Below the pieces are notes generated by a model. It was not told where the DNA came from and made no database searches. It was given only the letters and a program-made list of their open reading frames with translations. Of a stretch of DNA of 60,178 bases, positions 60,014 through 60,178 are shown in pieces (within the stretch, counting starts at the first letter, position 1; every line of letters starts with the position of its first letter). Origin of the DNA: Candidatus Poribacteria bacterium (lineage in GTDB: Bacteria > Poribacteria > WGA-4E > WGA-3G); NCBI GenBank assembly GCA_022827225.1, contig JAJDTJ010000050.1:1-60178 (forward strand), written 5' to 3'. Position numbers and translations under genes: made by a program.

Positions 60014-60178
60014 CTATTGTTGGATTTTCTGCTTCCGCAGTTTTTTGGCGGCCTCACCAACAGTTGCCATGCCCTCTGGTTCAATGTAACCGTAAATCCG
60101 GTTCAGAACCTCGTTATATTGGCCTTCAAGTGCGCGACCAATGTCATTGTGGAATTTGTTCTCATTTACCAGCAGCGT
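60014..60178 (-). CDS. HpaA-like lipoprotein, copy 3, 5'-truncated by the window
   Basis: The last 54 codons of a third paralogue are visible: NENKFHNDIGRALEGQYNEV followed by LNRIYGYIEPEGMATVGEAA and the end KKLRKQKIQQ, stop at 60014. It is more diverged than the other two at its C-terminus. Its start lies outside the window. Confidence 0.7.
   Translation of the reverse strand, partial: TLLVNENKFHNDIGRALEGQYNEVLNRIYGYIEPEGMATVGEAAKKLRKQKIQQ

Overview
The window looks like the chromosome of a Gram-negative, uncultivated environmental bacterium of the Candidatus Poribacteria type. This assignment is an inference. It rests on large secreted WD40 proteins that end in dockerin repeats plus an NPFNP-type FlgD-like tail, a DUF6259 secreted enzyme, an LptF/LptG pair, predicted outer-membrane barrels, many small toxin-antitoxin pairs and several families of short inverted repeats between genes. 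I see no rRNA, tRNA or CRISPR array.

Layout. 0.1-6.7 kb: a lipoprotein, two small proteins (one split across two frames at a canonical slippery heptamer), a remnant of a UPF0175/DUF3368 toxin-antitoxin pair in which the antitoxin is fused to TPRs and the toxin has lost its middle, a 1053-residue secreted DUF6259 protein, and a DUF433/DUF5615 pair. 6.8-19.6 kb: housekeeping and metabolic genes (aroA with a DapA/NanA-family lyase, a sensor kinase with an FGE-fold protein, tenA, a sugar-isomerase-like protein, an orphan XylG-type ABC ATPase, tsaE, a GT4 glycosyltransferase and a DUF2007-like membrane protein). 19.6-22.5 kb: a conflict-gene island with a MazE-tail protein, a NADAR-like protein and two tandem copies of a HicAB cassette around a 156-residue unknown protein. 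22.7-34.3 kb: lptF-lptG and a methyltransferase, a Rieske oxygenase, a LacD-type aldolase, a polyprenyl synthase, an SDR, a von Willebrand A protein, a new-looking fusion of the RelA/SpoT zinc domain with a DUF2250-like helix-turn-helix, and purD. 34.3-35.9 kb: two tandem higBA-type pairs, the second with a frameshifted toxin. 35.9-46.7 kb: a double alpha/beta hydrolase, two ammonium transporters with a barrel protein, a GT39-type membrane glycosyltransferase, and a DUF5916 barrel with DUF4956. 46.7-60.2 kb: mobile-element debris, then a surface-protein region with three WD40 genes plus a MORN-WD40 chimera, small lipoproteins and membrane proteins, and a tandem array of three HpaA-like lipoproteins that runs off the right end.

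The most striking object is the 1025-residue protein at 47.8-50.9 kb. It combines a seven-blade WD40 propeller, a metzincin-type zinc protease site, two dockerins and a cohesin in one chain, next to a second gene whose dockerin and tail are nearly the same. This suggests a self-assembling, cellulosome-like surface complex built on propellers and a protease rather than on cellulases. Several loci (HicAB, HigBA, WD40 blades, C-terminal modules, HpaA-like lipoproteins) show duplication followed by local decay, so the right-hand and island regions appear to be remodelled by recombination between repeats.
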